A stretch of 7,348 nt of DNA from Reyranella sp. (GTDB taxonomy: Bacteria; Pseudomonadota; Alphaproteobacteria; Reyranellales; Reyranellaceae), in the NCBI GenBank assembly GCA_016780605.1, contig JADHLS010000248.1:1-7348 (forward strand). The letters run 5' to 3'. The notes under the pieces were generated by a model. The model worked only from the letters and a program-made list of their open reading frames with translations, was not told where the DNA came from and searched no databases. Of this stretch, positions 7,306-7,348 are shown piece by piece. The translations under genes and the position numbers were made by a program. How positions within the stretch are numbered: position 1 is the first letter of the stretch; each line of letters begins with the position of its first letter.

Positions 7306-7348
7306 AGTTCGCGCCCCTGACGACGCGCCTACCGCTATTCGCCAGTAG

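Noticed and set aside
6620..7348. 242-codon plus-strand open frame running off the right edge
   Set aside because: It is antisense to the dioxygenase large subunit, whose Rieske and iron-binding motifs are unmistakable. Long antisense frames are common in high-GC coding DNA, and its protein shows no family motif.
7304..7348. Possible tail of a further minus-strand gene ending TAG at 7304-7306
   Set aside because: Fourteen open codons (ending RRVVRGAN) are too few to judge, although the stop would overlap the large-subunit ribosome binding site as in a tight operon.

Overview
The window reads as a high-GC proteobacterial chromosome. It is most likely an alphaproteobacterium, judging from the strong G/C third-position bias, the compact gene layout and a dispersed-repeat type common in that class. 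No species can be named from the sequence alone. It holds eight intact or edge-truncated protein genes, one frameshifted gene, one repeat-bearing intergenic stretch and several short dyads. No RNA gene, insertion sequence or CRISPR array was seen.

Left part (1-3238, all plus strand): the 3' part of an FAD-dependent oxidoreductase of the L-2-hydroxyglutarate oxidase type; a Tat-like lipoprotein alpha/beta hydrolase that overlaps it by ATGA; an OsmC-family peroxiredoxin; and a flavin oxidoreductase closest to the NADH:quinone reductase branch of the nitronate monooxygenase superfamily. A perfect 10-bp inverted repeat sits directly in front of this last gene and overlaps its ribosome-binding region.

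Middle (3239-4476): a minus-strand small membrane-protein gene that needs one extra base to be read through; a 232-bp divergent intergenic region with a REP-like repeat; and a plus-strand gene of the amino-acid-synthesis (DUF1185/AA_synth) family.

Right part (4477-7291, all minus strand): a tightly packed catabolic operon, transcribed right to left. It encodes a Rieske ring-hydroxylating dioxygenase large subunit, its small subunit, and a cis-dihydrodiol dehydrogenase very like BphB. Together these would convert an aromatic compound to a cis-dihydrodiol and then to a catechol. No ferredoxin, reductase, ring-cleavage enzyme or regulator lies in the window, so electron transfer and ring cleavage must be encoded elsewhere or beyond the right edge. 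The AA_synth gene converges on this operon with a 14-bp gap.

Nothing here is plainly a new kind of system. The points best worth checking are the hairpin in front of the quinone reductase, the frameshifted membrane gene, and the unknown substrate of the dioxygenase, whose large subunit has BenA-like iron-ligand spacing but is paired with a BphB-like dehydrogenase.
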